5,446 bases of DNA from Rhodobacterales bacterium UBA3080. GTDB lineage: Bacteria; Pseudomonadota; Alphaproteobacteria; Rhodobacterales; Rhodobacteraceae. The DNA lies in contig DFBM01000184.1 of NCBI GenBank assembly GCA_002366645.1, positions 1-5,446 of the forward strand, read 5' to 3'. This document shows, piece by piece, positions 1 through 5,446 of the stretch. The notes beneath the pieces are model-generated. The model saw only the letters and a list, made by a program, of their open reading frames with translations, did no database searches and had not been told where the DNA came from. Made by a program: the position numbers and the translations under genes. Positions within the stretch are counted from its first letter, which is position 1; each line of letters begins with the position of its first letter.

Positions 1-101
1 GGATCATTGCGCGGCACCAACGAGGAACTGCTAACCACCTCGTGGCCGTTCGCAGCGAAATTATCAATAAAAGTGCTGCGGATGTCATTCAAACTAGCCA
101 T
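1..101 (-). CDS. alaS: Alanyl-tRNA synthetase, N-terminal fragment (cut by left edge)
   Basis: Reading leftward from the ATG at 99-101, 33 complete codons begin MASLNDIRSTFIDNFAANGH and continue to a VPRND segment. This matches the highly conserved first helix and loop of bacterial AlaRS (typical form: SLNDIR-F--YF--NGH--V-SSPLVP). The enzyme is cytosolic and charges tRNA-Ala with alanine; the visible part is the start of the class II catalytic domain. The rest of the gene (about 870 residues in the family) lies off the window. A weak GGGAA lies 8 nt upstream of the ATG. The gene is downstream of recA on the same strand, but a hairpin terminator separates them, so it probably has its own promoter between 102 and 200. 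A TTGACT on the minus strand near 150-155 has no good -10 partner, so I do not call a promoter. Confidence 0.93.
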   Translation of the reverse strand, partial: MASLNDIRSTFIDNFAANGHEVVSSSSLVPRND

Positions 102-200
102 GATCAAATTCCCGTTCTCAAGCCGCTGGCACGGCATGTATTTCAAGTCAAAACGGGTGTATCGCGCTCAATCAAAACTGTCCACAGGTTAGCAACGAAA

Positions 201-230
201 ACGGACCACCCTAATTGTAAAGTGGTCCGT
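201..230 (-). terminator. Rho-independent-like terminator after recA
   Basis: Perfect 9-bp inverted repeat ACGGACCAC (201-209) and GTGGTCCGT (222-230) with a 12-nt loop. On the minus strand the stem begins 24 nt past the recA stop and is followed by a short T run (TTT, then CGTT). Read in the plus direction there is no T run, so the hairpin is oriented to end the recA transcript before alaS. The U tract is short, so termination may be incomplete. Confidence 0.72.
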
Positions 231-254
231 CAGGATACTGGTTACTGCTCGCAC

Positions 255-1331
255 TTAATCTTCTAAAACATCCGAACTCTGGTTAGCCCCGATATCAAAG
301 TCCAAACCATGCGCCGCACGGATCTTGTCCTCGATATCCAGCGCCATTTCCGGATGCTCTTTCAGGAAGGTCTTGGCATTTTCTCGGCCTTGTCCAATCC
401 GCTCATCCCCGTAGGAAAACCACGAACCCGCTTTGTCAACCAAACCGGCTTTTACACCCAGATCAATCAGCTCACCCGTCTTGGAAATTCCTTCGCCATA
501 CATGATGTCGAATTCGACCTGTTTGAACGGCGGCGCGACCTTGTTTTTGACAACCTTAACGCGCGTCGCATTGCCGACAACTTCGTCACGATCTTTCAAC
601 GCACCAATGCGGCGGATATCCAAACGTACCGAGGAGTAAAACTTCAGCGCGTTCCCGCCCGTCGTCGTTTCCGGCGAGCCAAACATAACCCCGATTTTCA
701 TACGAATCTGGTTAATGAAAATCACCATACAATTCGAACGGCTAATTGCCCCTGTTAGCTTCCGCATAGCCTGAGACATCAGTCGTGCCTGCGCGCCAAC
801 CTGATGGTCGCCCATGTCACCCTCTAGCTCCGACTTCGGTGTCAGCGCCGCAACCGAGTCCACGACAACAACCGAAACTGCGCCCGAACGCACCAGCGTC
901 TCGGTGATTTCCAGCGCCTGTTCACCGCCGTCAGGTTGCGAGATCAACAGCTCGTCCAGATTAACATTCAGCTTTTTGGCATAAGTCGGGTCCAGCGCAT
1001 GCTCCGCGTCGACAAAGGCACAAATGCCGCCCTTTTTCTGCTCCTCGGCAATAACATGCAGCGCCAGCGTCGTCTTGCCAGAACTTTCCGGCCCGTAAAT
1101 CTCGATAATACGGCCCTTCGGCAACCCGCCGATCCCCAGTGCAACGTCCAGACCGATGGAACCGGTCGAGGTCGCCTCGATATCCATCACCGCATTGTCC
1201 TGACCCAATTTCATAATCGAGCCCTTGCCGAAATTACGCTCGATCTGGCCCAATGCCGATTCTAGCGCTTTTTGCTTATCCATATCGCGTCTCTCGCCCA
1301 AATCCAGAAGGTTTTTCGCTGCTTTAGCCAT
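255..1331 (-). CDS. recA: RecA recombinase
   Basis: Encodes a 358-residue RecA, the ATP-dependent strand-exchange protein that also acts as coprotease for LexA cleavage in the SOS response. Visible motifs are: N-terminal polymerisation region with DKQKALESALGQIE (residues 18-31); Walker A GPESSGKTT (80-88); the DAEHALDP segment (108-115) with the catalytic glutamate at 110; Walker B VVVVDS with Asp158; loop L1 around 170-180 (EGDMGDHQVGA); NQIR (207-210) leading into loop L2 to about residue 230; and an acidic C-terminal tail ending SSDVLED. Length and motifs are normal for the family. I chose the ATG at 1331 because AAGGAAG lies 6 nt upstream of it and the protein then begins MAKAAKNLLD. An in-frame ATG at 1370 would add 13 residues, lacks a ribosome binding site and would start at about the inferred transcription start. 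The gene has its own LexA-controlled promoter and a terminator downstream. Confidence 0.98.
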   Translation of the reverse strand: MAKAAKNLLDLGERRDMDKQKALESALGQIERNFGKGSIMKLGQDNAVMDIEATSTGSIGLDVALGIGGLPKGRIIEIYGPESSGKTTLALHVIAEEQKKGGICAFVDAEHALDPTYAKKLNVNLDELLISQPDGGEQALEITETLVRSGAVSVVVVDSVAALTPKSELEGDMGDHQVGAQARLMSQAMRKLTGAISRSNCMVIFINQIRMKIGVMFGSPETTTGGNALKFYSSVRLDIRRIGALKDRDEVVGNATRVKVVKNKVAPPFKQVEFDIMYGEGISKTGELIDLGVKAGLVDKAGSWFSYGDERIGQGRENAKTFLKEHPEMALDIEDKIRAAHGLDFDIGANQSSDVLED

Positions 1332-1337
1332 TTTGTG

Positions 1338-1344
1338 CTTCCTT
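1338..1344 (-). promoter_or_regulatory. recA ribosome binding site
   Basis: AAGGAAG on the minus strand, 6 nt before the ATG at 1331. It is a strong Shine-Dalgarno match and decides the recA start in favour of 1331 over the upstream in-frame ATG at 1370. Confidence 0.85.
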
Positions 1345-1379
1345 ATTTCATATCTTGCATACTCGGGCAATCACTGCTT

Positions 1380-1408
1380 ATGTTCGCCTCTTGTTCTCTT
1401 TCGTCCAA
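1380..1408 (-). promoter_or_regulatory. recA promoter (sigma-70 type)
   Basis: On the minus strand, TTGGAC (1408-1403; 5 of 6 matches to TTGACA) is followed by exactly 17 nt and then GAACAT (1385-1380; 3 of 6 matches to TATAAT). This predicts a start near 1373 and a leader of about 40 nt before the recA ATG. The weak -10 is compensated by a good -35 and spacing. The position is supported by the LexA box, which overlaps the spacer and -10 as expected for a repressor-blocked promoter. Confidence 0.6.
1382..1396. promoter_or_regulatory. LexA (SOS) operator of recA
   Basis: GTTC (1382-1385), 7 nt, GTTC (1393-1396), read on the plus strand; on the minus strand it is GAAC-N7-GAAC. This is an exact match to the direct-repeat LexA box known in alphaproteobacteria, which differs from the CTGT-N8-ACAG box of Escherichia coli. 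It overlaps the predicted spacer and -10 of the recA promoter, so LexA bound here should block transcription until RecA filaments trigger LexA self-cleavage. No lexA gene is in the window. Confidence 0.88.
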
Positions 1409-1518
1409 CATGAGACCAAAACGAGAACATTGCAACAAATATTTTCACTATTTCCATCTTTCGCTATTTTTGGTTACTGAAAGGTAAAAGTTTGAAAAAA
1501 TAGTCCGGATACCCGTGC

Positions 1519-2112
1519 ATGTTGATTTCGCTAAGCAAAAAACTGACATTTCTGGCGATGCCCAAAGCCGCGTCGACCAGTATCGAAAAGGCGTTGCAGC
1601 CATATTGTGACATTGTTTTCCAGAACAATCCGCGCGTAAAACATATTCGCTACCGACGCTACAATCGGTTCATTGTACCTTATGTCGAAAAGTCCGGATT
1701 CGGTCCGTTGGAAACAACTTGCCTGTTTCGCGAGCCCGCCGACTGGCTGTTTAGCTGGTATAAATACCGTGCCAGACCGGCAATAAACGGCAAACCGCAG
1801 AGCACCGGTGGAATGACTTTTGACGAATTCACCGCACGATACATTGCAGAAGACACCGTCGTTTCCGACATCGGGCGCACTTCTAGATTCGTTGCCGGTC
1901 CTGACGGCAACCCAGCCGTTAACCACATTTTCCGGTTCGAGAACCTTTCCACCTATATCGCCTTTTTGGAAGAACGGTTTGAGCAAAAGCTGGCTATCGA
2001 ACATCTAAATCAATCCCTGCAACTCGACTACACGCTATCGAGCGAACGCCAAGCGCAACTCGAACAGTACCTTGCGCCGGAGTATGAAATCTACGAAGCC
2101 GCGCGGCGTTAA
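1519..2112 (+). CDS. Small sulfotransferase-like protein
   Basis: Encodes 197 residues resembling PAPS-dependent sulfotransferases of the Sulfotransfer_2 type, which move sulfate from PAPS to a sugar or other acceptor. Near the N-terminus, FLAMPKAASTSIEKAL (11-26) fits the 5'-phosphosulfate-binding loop, with PKAAST in place of the common PKTGGT/S. CLFREPADWLFSWYKYRAR (68-86) fits the 3'-phosphate-binding segment, with Arg71 and Ser79 as likely contacts. FRFENL (138-143) is another element often seen in these enzymes. There is no signal peptide or membrane segment, so it is probably cytosolic. The acceptor cannot be told from sequence. A stop at 1501-1503 leaves ATG 1519 as the only ATG start upstream of the loop; the ribosome binding site is weak (GGA, 9 nt upstream). 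It is the only plus-strand gene, divergent from recA and ending 4 bp before the convergent cckA stop. The protein is short for the family, but both nucleotide-binding motifs are intact. Confidence 0.78.
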   Translation: MLISLSKKLTFLAMPKAASTSIEKALQPYCDIVFQNNPRVKHIRYRRYNRFIVPYVEKSGFGPLETTCLFREPADWLFSWYKYRARPAINGKPQSTGGMTFDEFTARYIAEDTVVSDIGRTSRFVAGPDGNPAVNHIFRFENLSTYIAFLEERFEQKLAIEHLNQSLQLDYTLSSERQAQLEQYLAPEYEIYEAARR

Positions 2113-2116
2113 TAGT

Positions 2117-3868
2117 TCAAGCTTCGATCTGTTCCTTTACCTTCTGCGTCAACTCCACCAGCGAGAATGGCTTTGCAAGAAAGGCCGCGTTGGGAATATC
2201 CGGCTTGCCGTCCTGAAAGGCCTCCTCGGCATAGCCCGAAACAAACACCACCTTCGAATTCGGCCGCGTATCCATCGCTTCACGCACCCAGGTTGGACCG
2301 TTTTTGCCGGGCATCACCACGTCGGAAACAAACACGTCGAACTCGCTTCCTTCGGCCAGAACCGATAATGCTTCCTCGCCCGAAGACGCCTGTGTTACCG
2401 AATACCCGCGTAGTGCCAGTGCGCGGGCGGCAAACGCGCGTACCGGAGCTTCGTCCTCGACCAGTAGCACACGTCCGCGACCTGTATCATCGCTTTCGGT
2501 CGGCTGCGCGACAACTTCTACCTCGGAGATATCCTCCAGATCATCATTTACCGGTAAATAAATCGAAAATAGCGTTCCGCCCCCCTGCTCGCTATCCACA
2601 AAAACGAAACCTCCGGTTTGCTTAATAATGCCATAAACCGTTGCAAGCCCAAGCCCTGTACCCTCGCCAATCTTTTTCGTTGTGTAGAAAGGTTCAAAAA
2701 TTTTGCTGATATTGTCCTTGGGTATGCCCGTCCCCGTATCCCTCACTTCGACAATTACATAGTCGCCGGGATGAACCACGGCCCGGTCGCGACGCAACTC
2801 CTTAGCCAATGTCAGGTTTCGTGTCCGGATAACCACGGTTCCGCCGAGCGGCATTGCATCACGAGCGTTCACGACCAAATTCATGATCACCTGTTCGAAT
2901 TGCCGCTCGTCGACCCGAACCGGCTTTAGATCGGCACCATGTTCAGTATGCAATCCAACCTTTTCCCCCAACAAACGGTTCAGCAAATGCGAGAGTTCGG
3001 CAAGCGTATCATCCAGCCGCAACGATTTCGGGCGCAGCGTCTGCTTGCGCGAAAAGGCCAGCAGTTGCCGGATCAGTGCCGCCGCACGGTTGGCGTTTTG
3101 TTTGATTTGCGTCAGGTCATCATAGTCCGGCGCCATCGTGTCCGAGCGGTGCAACAGCAAATCTGCATGACCCGTTATTGCCGTCAAAATATTGTTGAAG
3201 TCATGCGCAATTCCACCGGCCAGTTGCCCGACAGCCTGCATTTTCTGGCTTTGTACGAACTGTGCCTCAAGGGTTTTCAGCTCCGTCGCGTCACTTAAAA
3301 CCGCCAGCACCGTCGTCCGACCATTCCGTTTCATCCGCGACATGGTCACCTGAATAAAGACCTCCTGCCCGTCACGCTTGCATCTCGCCATTTCGGGACG
3401 CCCCAGACCGAAACCCTTCATCGTATCCACCATGCGGTCGCGGATCGAACGGCCCAAGCCCTCGACCATACTATCCAGCGTCAGGCCGCCCATATCCTGT
3501 TGCCCAAGCAACGCGTTTGCGGCGGCGTTGGCTTGCAATATCTCGCCATCCTCTGCCGCCTCGATCATCGGCACAGGAAGATCATCGAACAGGTCGTGAC
3601 CAACATAAGCTGGCTCTTCAACAACCAATGAATCCCTCGTCTCGGCGACACGAAACAGACGAATCAACGTCATTAAAAAGTAGAAAAATGCACCACCGAG
3701 CCCGATGGACGCCAGAAAATAGCCAAGCGGAAACTTGAAATACACCGACAGCAACAATGCCTGCACCAGTGCCAACAGTCCGAGCGCCGATTTAACCGCC
3801 CCCCAACCCGCGCTTTCTATAGTCCGCGGCGCGGGTATCCCAGTGTCGACCGATTCTAATGCCATCAT
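2117..3868 (-). CDS. cckA: Cell-cycle hybrid histidine kinase CckA
   Basis: Encodes a 583-residue membrane hybrid kinase. Order: two hydrophobic segments (about 25-44 and 48-70), one PAS-like domain (about 92-195), HisKA with the H box around AHDFNN (phospho-accepting His222), HATPase with N box (Asn330, Asn334), G1 DTGTGIP (377-383), F box FEPFYTT (391-397) and G2 GEGTGLGL (401-408), then a receiver domain with acidic pocket E471/D472, phospho-acceptor Asp516, Ser544 and Lys566. All catalytic residues are present. The wording around the H box and G2 box (QSQKMQAVGQLAGG, TVYGIIKQTGG) is typical of CckA. In Caulobacter, CckA sends phosphate through ChpT to CtrA and CpdR; in Rhodobacteraceae the same relay governs motility and gene transfer agents. 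Caulobacter CckA is larger (about 690 residues) with two PAS domains. Two ATGs are adjacent (3868 and 3865). A weak TGGG is 3 nt before the first and 6 nt before the second, so the true start may be one codon shorter. Confidence 0.93.
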   Translation of the reverse strand: MMALESVDTGIPAPRTIESAGWGAVKSALGLLALVQALLLSVYFKFPLGYFLASIGLGGAFFYFLMTLIRLFRVAETRDSLVVEEPAYVGHDLFDDLPVPMIEAAEDGEILQANAAANALLGQQDMGGLTLDSMVEGLGRSIRDRMVDTMKGFGLGRPEMARCKRDGQEVFIQVTMSRMKRNGRTTVLAVLSDATELKTLEAQFVQSQKMQAVGQLAGGIAHDFNNILTAITGHADLLLHRSDTMAPDYDDLTQIKQNANRAAALIRQLLAFSRKQTLRPKSLRLDDTLAELSHLLNRLLGEKVGLHTEHGADLKPVRVDERQFEQVIMNLVVNARDAMPLGGTVVIRTRNLTLAKELRRDRAVVHPGDYVIVEVRDTGTGIPKDNISKIFEPFYTTKKIGEGTGLGLATVYGIIKQTGGFVFVDSEQGGGTLFSIYLPVNDDLEDISEVEVVAQPTESDDTGRGRVLLVEDEAPVRAFAARALALRGYSVTQASSGEEALSVLAEGSEFDVFVSDVVMPGKNGPTWVREAMDTRPNSKVVFVSGYAEEAFQDGKPDIPNAAFLAKPFSLVELTQKVKEQIEA

Positions 3869-3917
3869 AAACCCAGTACAATTCAGAACGCTAAACGCTA
3901 CTGAACCACCCTAGGGG

Positions 3918-3932
3918 TTAATAAACCGTTTA
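3918..3932. promoter_or_regulatory. Candidate CtrA site upstream of cckA
   Basis: TTAA (3918-3921), 7 nt, TTTA (3929-3932): seven of eight bases match the CtrA consensus TTAA-N7-TTAA, and it is preceded by GG to give the common GGTTAA half-site. It lies 49-64 bp before the cckA ATG in the 84-bp gap after rsmB. The same stretch forms the near-palindrome GGTTAATAAACC (3916-3927). I could not find a convincing -35/-10 pair for cckA here. Sites this short and AT-rich arise by chance, so this is a candidate only. Confidence 0.35.
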
Positions 3933-3952
3933 CAACCTATAATTGTATGGCG

Positions 3953-5137
3953 CTATTTTCTGGACAGCCTTGCGGAATAAAACCCGTCGCCGCCCTGCAC
4001 CGGAGTCAGCGTCACTTCTTCGCTCAACTCCCAACCGGGATTGCGCGCAAGAAACGCCTGAACCTGATCGCTATTTTCGGCCCGCAGGATCGAACAAGTT
4101 GCATACGCCATCGTTCCACCCTTGCGAACAAAGCGTGCGGCCTTGTCCAGAATTTCCGCCTGTAGCGCTGTGACCTTTTCTATAAAAGCCTGATCCAAAC
4201 GCCATTTGGCATCAGGATTGCGCCGCCATGCCCCGGTGCCTGTGCAAGGGGCGTCAACAACCACCAGATCACAGGACGGGTCATTCTGGCGTAATGCCTC
4301 GCTCGATAAAACCTGCACGGTTGCGCCGGCCCTGCGCGCTCGCTCGGGCAGATCACTCATACGGCGAGCGTTCGCGTCATGCGCCATCAGCACGCCCTTG
4401 CCACCCATATGCGCGGCCAGCGCCAGAGTTTTACCGCCGCCACCAGCGCAATAATCCAGAACGGTCATGCCACGCTCCGCACCACAAAACGCGGCTACAA
4501 CCTGACTGGACACGTCCTGCAATTCGACCAGACCGTAATCATAAGCCAGACTGCGTGCCAGCTTTCGCGGGTTCTGGGTGATCCGCAGCGCCATTTCGTT
4601 CAGCGGATGCCGCTCTGTGAAAATCAGGTCGCGCGCCAACATGCGTTCGGCATCGTCGACCGTAGCTTTCAAGCTGTTCACCCGCAAATCCACGGGCGCG
4701 CGCTGGCCCATTGCCGCCATAACTTCGGGCAGATCATCCCCGAGCGAGCGCATCAGTTCAGGCAACAGAAAATCCGGAAAATCGAGCGCTTCAGGCAGGC
4801 TCGCTTCAGACTCCGGAGCGCCAAGTCTGGCCAGCTCTTCGTCCGATAAAGGCACCGGGGCAAACCGATCGCCACTAAATAGGGCTGCTATATCCTCACC
4901 CGCTGCAAACTGGTGCGCCATAACCAGACCGCGGCCCGTCATCTTCCCCGACAAATGTGCAAAGGAACGCTTTTGGCGCAAACAGTCGAACACGACATCC
5001 CGCACCGCCGCACGATCCTTGGACCCCGCATAGCGGTTCTGGCGCGCCCAACGGGTCAACGCCCGCTCGGCAGGTTCTCCCTCAAGGATATCGTCCAGCA
5101 AACCGATGGCTGCGGACAGGCGGGCAGCAGGGGTCAT
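3953..5137 (-). CDS. RsmB/NOP-family rRNA (cytosine-5) methyltransferase
   Basis: Encodes 394 residues of a SAM-dependent RNA m5C methyltransferase of the RsmB/NOP (Sun/Fmu) family, expected to act on 16S rRNA in the cytosol. The N-terminal region (about 1-80) resembles a NusB-like or family-specific helical domain. The Rossmann methyltransferase domain holds QDVSSQVVA (207-215), motif I VLDYCAGGGGKT (226-237), the SAM-ribose acidic segment AHDANARR (252-259), motif IV DAPCTGTGAWRRNPDAKW (295-312) with Cys298, and motif VI YATCSILRAEN (345-355) with Cys348. In this family the motif VI cysteine is the nucleophile and the motif IV cysteine helps release product; both are present. E. coli RsmB (about 430 residues) modifies C967 of 16S rRNA, but orthology to RsmB rather than a sister enzyme cannot be proven here, so I give no symbol. 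An in-frame stop just upstream leaves ATG 5137 as the first start; its ribosome binding site is weak. It starts 43 bp after the MAPEG gene and is probably cotranscribed with it. Confidence 0.92.
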   Translation of the reverse strand: MTPAARLSAAIGLLDDILEGEPAERALTRWARQNRYAGSKDRAAVRDVVFDCLRQKRSFAHLSGKMTGRGLVMAHQFAAGEDIAALFSGDRFAPVPLSDEELARLGAPESEASLPEALDFPDFLLPELMRSLGDDLPEVMAAMGQRAPVDLRVNSLKATVDDAERMLARDLIFTERHPLNEMALRITQNPRKLARSLAYDYGLVELQDVSSQVVAAFCGAERGMTVLDYCAGGGGKTLALAAHMGGKGVLMAHDANARRMSDLPERARRAGATVQVLSSEALRQNDPSCDLVVVDAPCTGTGAWRRNPDAKWRLDQAFIEKVTALQAEILDKAARFVRKGGTMAYATCSILRAENSDQVQAFLARNPGWELSEEVTLTPVQGGDGFYSARLSRK

Positions 5138-5180
5138 AGGCGCTACCCGTTATTCATAGCTGTGGCAAAAGCACTAGCCA

Positions 5181-5446
5181 TCAAAGGGTTCCAAGCAACG
5201 CGACGCCAAGGCCGATCCATGCGATCAGAAGGCCGATAAGCCCGACCAGAAAGGCGTTGAACCGCTTGCGAACGTGGTTGGAGCCGACATGGATCATATG
5301 GTGCACATACCGCGAGGCCACAAATATCACCACGCCAATCGCCAAAGGCCAGTTCGCCGTGCCGGTTGCAAGCGCAATCGCCACAACCGCATAGAACAAC
5401 ACCGGCGTTTCGAACTGGTTCGTGACGTTGTTGGATACCTTGCGAA
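5181..5446 (-). CDS. MAPEG-family membrane protein, C-terminal part (cut by right edge)
   Basis: The open frame enters from the right edge and ends at TGA 5181-5183, giving 87 visible residues. They contain NQFETPVLFY (visible residues 9-18), which carries the NxxExxP motif of the MAPEG superfamily, then a hydrophobic helix, a second helix running into SRYVHHMIHVGSNHVRKRF, and a final hydrophobic helix of about 22 residues up to the C-terminus. The superfamily includes microsomal glutathione transferases and uncharacterised bacterial inner-membrane proteins of about 130 residues; this resembles the latter and its substrate is unknown. A GTG at 5402 could look like a start, but the conserved motif lies upstream of it in frame, so the real start is off the window. 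The stop is 43 bp before the rsmB-family start on the same strand, suggesting an operon. Confidence 0.82.
   Translation of the reverse strand, partial: RKVSNNVTNQFETPVLFYAVVAIALATGTANWPLAIGVVIFVASRYVHHMIHVGSNHVRKRFNAFLVGLIGLLIAWIGLGVALLGTL

Noticed and set aside
309..758. Plus-strand open frame of 149 codons opposite recA
   Set aside because: It lies wholly antisense to a certain gene, has no family resemblance and no ribosome binding site worth noting; it is a coding shadow.
1332..1370. Thirteen-codon N-terminal extension of recA from an in-frame ATG at 1370
   Set aside because: It lacks a ribosome binding site, would start about at the inferred transcription start, and the ATG at 1331 has AAGGAAG at ideal spacing and a family-like N-terminus.
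1531..2004. Minus-strand open frame of 157 codons opposite the sulfotransferase gene
   Set aside because: Its translation shows no recognisable domain, while the plus frame has two sulfotransferase nucleotide-binding motifs.
3904..3919. Imperfect inverted repeat AACCACCCTAGGGGTT as a terminator of the rsmB-family gene
   Set aside because: The stem has a mismatch and a wobble, leaves almost no loop, and has no following T run.
3938..3943. Perfect TATAAT on the plus strand just before position 3950
   Set aside because: There is no -35 at 16-18 nt upstream (GGGTTA at 17) and no real plus-strand gene follows; it is probably a chance match in an AT-rich gap.
4379..4849. Plus-strand open frames of 117 to 156 codons opposite the rsmB-family gene
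   Set aside because: They are antisense to a methyltransferase with all catalytic motifs, and they are rich in Arg, His and Gln as expected for shadows of coding DNA.
5181..5402. Short 73-residue membrane protein starting at GTG 5402
   Set aside because: The frame stays open to the window edge and includes the conserved NQFETP segment upstream of the GTG, so this is the tail of a longer MAPEG-family gene.

Overview
The window looks like a chromosomal core segment from an alphaproteobacterium, most likely family Rhodobacteraceae (Roseobacter-like). The evidence is a CckA-type cell-cycle hybrid kinase, an alphaproteobacterial RecA controlled by a GTTC-N7-GTTC LexA box, an alaS start immediately downstream of recA, and moderate-GC coding sequence. 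The family assignment is my inference from protein resemblance and gene order; no database was searched.

Layout from left to right: the first 33 codons of alaS (minus strand, cut by the left edge); a 153-bp gap holding a recA terminator hairpin; recA (minus); a 187-bp divergent control region with the recA promoter, LexA box and ribosome binding site; a small sulfotransferase-like gene, the only plus-strand gene; cckA (minus), whose 3' end lies 4 bp from the 3' end of the sulfotransferase gene; an 84-bp gap with a CtrA-like site; an RsmB/NOP-family rRNA m5C methyltransferase gene (minus); and the 3' part of a MAPEG-family membrane protein gene (minus), cut by the right edge. No stretch of more than 300 bp lacks a gene.

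Five of the six genes are read right to left. The MAPEG and rsmB genes are 43 bp apart and probably cotranscribed. cckA may have its own promoter or be partly read through from rsmB, since no convincing terminator separates them. recA has its own SOS-type promoter and its own terminator, so it is a separate unit from alaS. The sulfotransferase gene interrupts what would otherwise be a continuous cckA-recA-alaS series on the minus strand.

I found no phage, transposon, CRISPR, tRNA or rRNA feature. This is largely an ordinary housekeeping region. The observations most worth checking are the sulfotransferase gene between cckA and recA, the control sites in the two gaps, and the small single-PAS form of CckA.
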